In this document: positions 62,765 to 64,000 of the stretch, one piece after another
How the letters are laid out: every line of letters starts with the position of its first letter
Numbering within the stretch: position 1 is the stretch's first letter
Assembly (NCBI RefSeq): GCF_002812705.1
Contig: NZ_CP025030.1
Span: 3,782,001-3,846,000 of the forward strand
Length of the DNA stretch: 64,000 bases
DNA from: Achromobacter spanius
GTDB lineage: Bacteria; Pseudomonadota; Gammaproteobacteria; Burkholderiales; Burkholderiaceae_B
Direction of reading: 5' to 3'
Translations under genes and position numbers: made by a program
Notes under the pieces: generated by a model
Databases searched by the model: none
What the model was told of the DNA's origin: nothing
Seen by the model: the letters and a program-made list of their open reading frames with translations, nothing else

Positions 62765-63685
62765 CTAGTCTCTGCTGCGCTTTTTCAGCGCATCCGGCCG
62801 ATACCGCAGGGCTTCGATGACCAGCGCCAAGGCCGGGGAGATCTGTCGCCGGTTGGCATAGTAGAGATGGTAGCCAGGCAGCACCGGCCACCAGTCTTCC
62901 AGCACGGGCACCAGGCGGCCCTGTTCCACATAGGGCTGCACCAGGTCATAGGGCACATAGGCCAGGCCCATGCCATCGAGCGCGGCCTGGAGCATCAGAA
63001 AGGTGTTGTTGAAGATCGTCTGGCCCGCCACCCGGACGCTCAGCGCCTTCCCGCCTTTTGCAAAATCCCAGGCGTACAGGCCTCCATGCGTGGGCAGCCG
63101 TAGATTGACGCAGCAATGGTCCGTCAATTCTTGCGGGGTGCTGGGCGGACGCTTGCCGGCCAGATAAGCGGGCGAGGCCGCGACCGCCATCCGAAAATCG
63201 GGGGCGATGCGTACCGCGATCATGTCTTTGTCGATGCGATTTCCGCTGCGTACGCCGGCGTCGAACTGGTTTGCCGCGATGTCGGTGAACCCATAGTCCA
63301 CACTGAATTCGACCTGGATGTCGGGATACTGCTGCAACAACGGCAACAGACGCGGCCAGAGCACCGTCTTGATGGCGTGGTCATGGGTGGTGATTCGGAC
63401 CGTGCCGGCCGGCTTGTCGCGCATGGCGGTGAGCGACGCGAGTTCTTGTTCGATCTCGTTGAAGTGGGGGCTCAACACGCTTAGCAGTCTTTGCCCGGCT
63501 TCGGTCGTTGACACGCTCCGCGTGGTTCGGGTGAGCAGGCGCACGCCCAAGCGCGCTTCCAGCGCCAGCATTGCGTGGCTTAGTGCCGAGCGCGACAAGC
63601 CCAGTTGCGCCGCCGCGCGCGTGAAGCTTCGCGCCTGCGCAACAGCCACGAAGGTTTGAAGGTCGTTCAGATTTTCTTTAGCCAT
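62765..63685 (-). CDS. LysR-family regulator
   Basis: A 306-residue LysR-type regulator of the CrgA/DsdC-like group. The helix-turn-helix is LQTFVAVAQARSFTRAAAQLGLSRSALSHAMLALEARLGVRLLTRTTRSVSTTEAG (residues 9-65). The effector domain follows with VRITTHDHAIKTVLWPRLLPLLQQYPDIQVEFSVDYGFTDI. ATG 63685 suits the family N-terminus better than GTG 63700. It is divergent from the cupin-type gene at the window end, and similar LysR genes in Burkholderiales regulate the oxidoreductase or cupin next to them. Confidence 0.92.
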   Translation of the reverse strand: MAKENLNDLQTFVAVAQARSFTRAAAQLGLSRSALSHAMLALEARLGVRLLTRTTRSVSTTEAGQRLLSVLSPHFNEIEQELASLTAMRDKPAGTVRITTHDHAIKTVLWPRLLPLLQQYPDIQVEFSVDYGFTDIAANQFDAGVRSGNRIDKDMIAVRIAPDFRMAVAASPAYLAGKRPPSTPQELTDHCCVNLRLPTHGGLYAWDFAKGGKALSVRVAGQTIFNNTFLMLQAALDGMGLAYVPYDLVQPYVEQGRLVPVLEDWWPVLPGYHLYYANRRQISPALALVIEALRYRPDALKKRSRD

Positions 63686-63854
63686 TAGTGAATACAGCAC
63701 ACCATGGCATGCTGATTTTCCAGTCTTCTCATCTAATCGACCCGATCATACAGTAGCGAAAAGCCGACGGTAAATGCGCGTTTTGCCGCCGGGAACCCTT
63801 TAAGGAACCGCTAATGATGGCCGTTGCACCGCACTTGAAAAAAGGTCGAACCAC

Positions 63855-64000
63855 ATGAAAACCCAGATCCCGACAATCGCTGCTTGCGCCGCGGTCTTGC
63901 AGATGGCGAGCGCCAATGCCGCTGAGCCGAAAGCTGAAACCTACACCGCAACCCAGGCGATCACACGCGCGGGCGAGCAAGCGTCAATCGCTGGCCCCAG
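63855..64000 (+). CDS. Exported cupin-type protein, N-terminal part
   Basis: The gene runs off the window. The 48 visible residues start with a signal peptide (MKTQIPTIAACAAVLQMASA, cleavage near NAA), followed by AEPKAETYTATQAITRAGEQASIAGP. The TRAGEQASIAGP segment resembles the start of cupin-domain proteins related to carboxymuconolactone decarboxylase/mandelonitrile lyase-like enzymes, which begin ITR.GsQpSi.GP. AAAGGTCG precedes ATG 63855. The assignment is tentative as only the start is seen. Confidence 0.6.
   Translation, partial: MKTQIPTIAACAAVLQMASANAAEPKAETYTATQAITRAGEQASIAGP

Overview
This is a GC-rich chromosomal segment from a betaproteobacterium of the Alcaligenaceae, most like Achromobacter or Bordetella. 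The indications are the lipid A/outer-membrane gene order at the left end, a PpsR/PpsA divergent pair, a Bug-type tripartite tricarboxylate transporter receptor, a 16-strand porin of the Burkholderiales type, and the protein sequences as I recognise them. No database search was run. I see no rRNA, tRNA, CRISPR array or insertion sequence.

Layout. 1-10.9 kb: the envelope biogenesis cluster cdsA(partial)-dxr-rseP-bamA-skp-lpxD-fabZ-lpxA-lpxB-rnhB-SpoU methyltransferase, tightly spaced and mostly overlapping. 10.9-11.9 kb: two overlapping lipoprotein genes. 11.9-15.3 kb: divergent ppsR and ppsA, ending in a strong terminator. 15.3-17.1 kb: an AraC/O6-methylguanine methyltransferase fusion and a class I glutamine amidotransferase. 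17.2-19.9 kb: NfeD, an SPFH protein and a diguanylate cyclase. 19.9-21.4 kb: smpB divergent from ratA-rnfH. 21.6-25.3 kb: a valine catabolism operon (isobutyryl-CoA dehydrogenase, 3-hydroxyisobutyryl-CoA hydrolase, mmsB, thioesterase), followed by a VIT-type metal transporter. 26.2-31.0 kb: ygfZ divergent from mltG-tmk-holB-tatD. 31-32 kb: an ankyrin-repeat protein. 32.2-36.2 kb: an IclR regulator, a polar amino acid ABC transporter and formimidoylglutamase (hutG).

36.5-48.6 kb: glutamate dehydrogenase, porin, an RsiV-like lipoprotein, a split lipoate-protein ligase (catalytic and accessory domains in separate genes), GNAT, YfcG-like GST, an EamA exporter divergent from an Lrp regulator, glutathione peroxidase, a TPR protein, photolyase and a family III CoA-transferase with unusual domain order. 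48.6-51.5 kb: peroxiredoxin, a YXWGXW protein with a long Gln/Arg-rich tail, a tiny Tyr-rich lipoprotein and DoxX. 51.7-53.8 kb: a broken locus where a dbpA-type helicase and a PAS-GGDEF gene have both lost their 5' ends and abut head to head. 53.8-56.9 kb: LysR divergent from an enolase-superfamily enzyme and a Bug receptor. 57-61 kb: a complete FecI-FecR-FecA type cell-surface signalling operon. 61.1-62.7 kb: a HipBA module whose HipA seems to lack the P-loop autophosphorylation serine. 62.8-64 kb: LysR divergent from a truncated cupin-type gene.

Beyond genes, the most striking signal is a set of short degenerate tandem repeats (units of 9 to 23 bases) lying on or just after stop codons at many places. 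There is also a perfect 15-bp inverted repeat before gdhA, a perfect CATATGAA palindrome in the LysR/enolase intergenic region and an ACGT-rich palindromic site before the valine operon.
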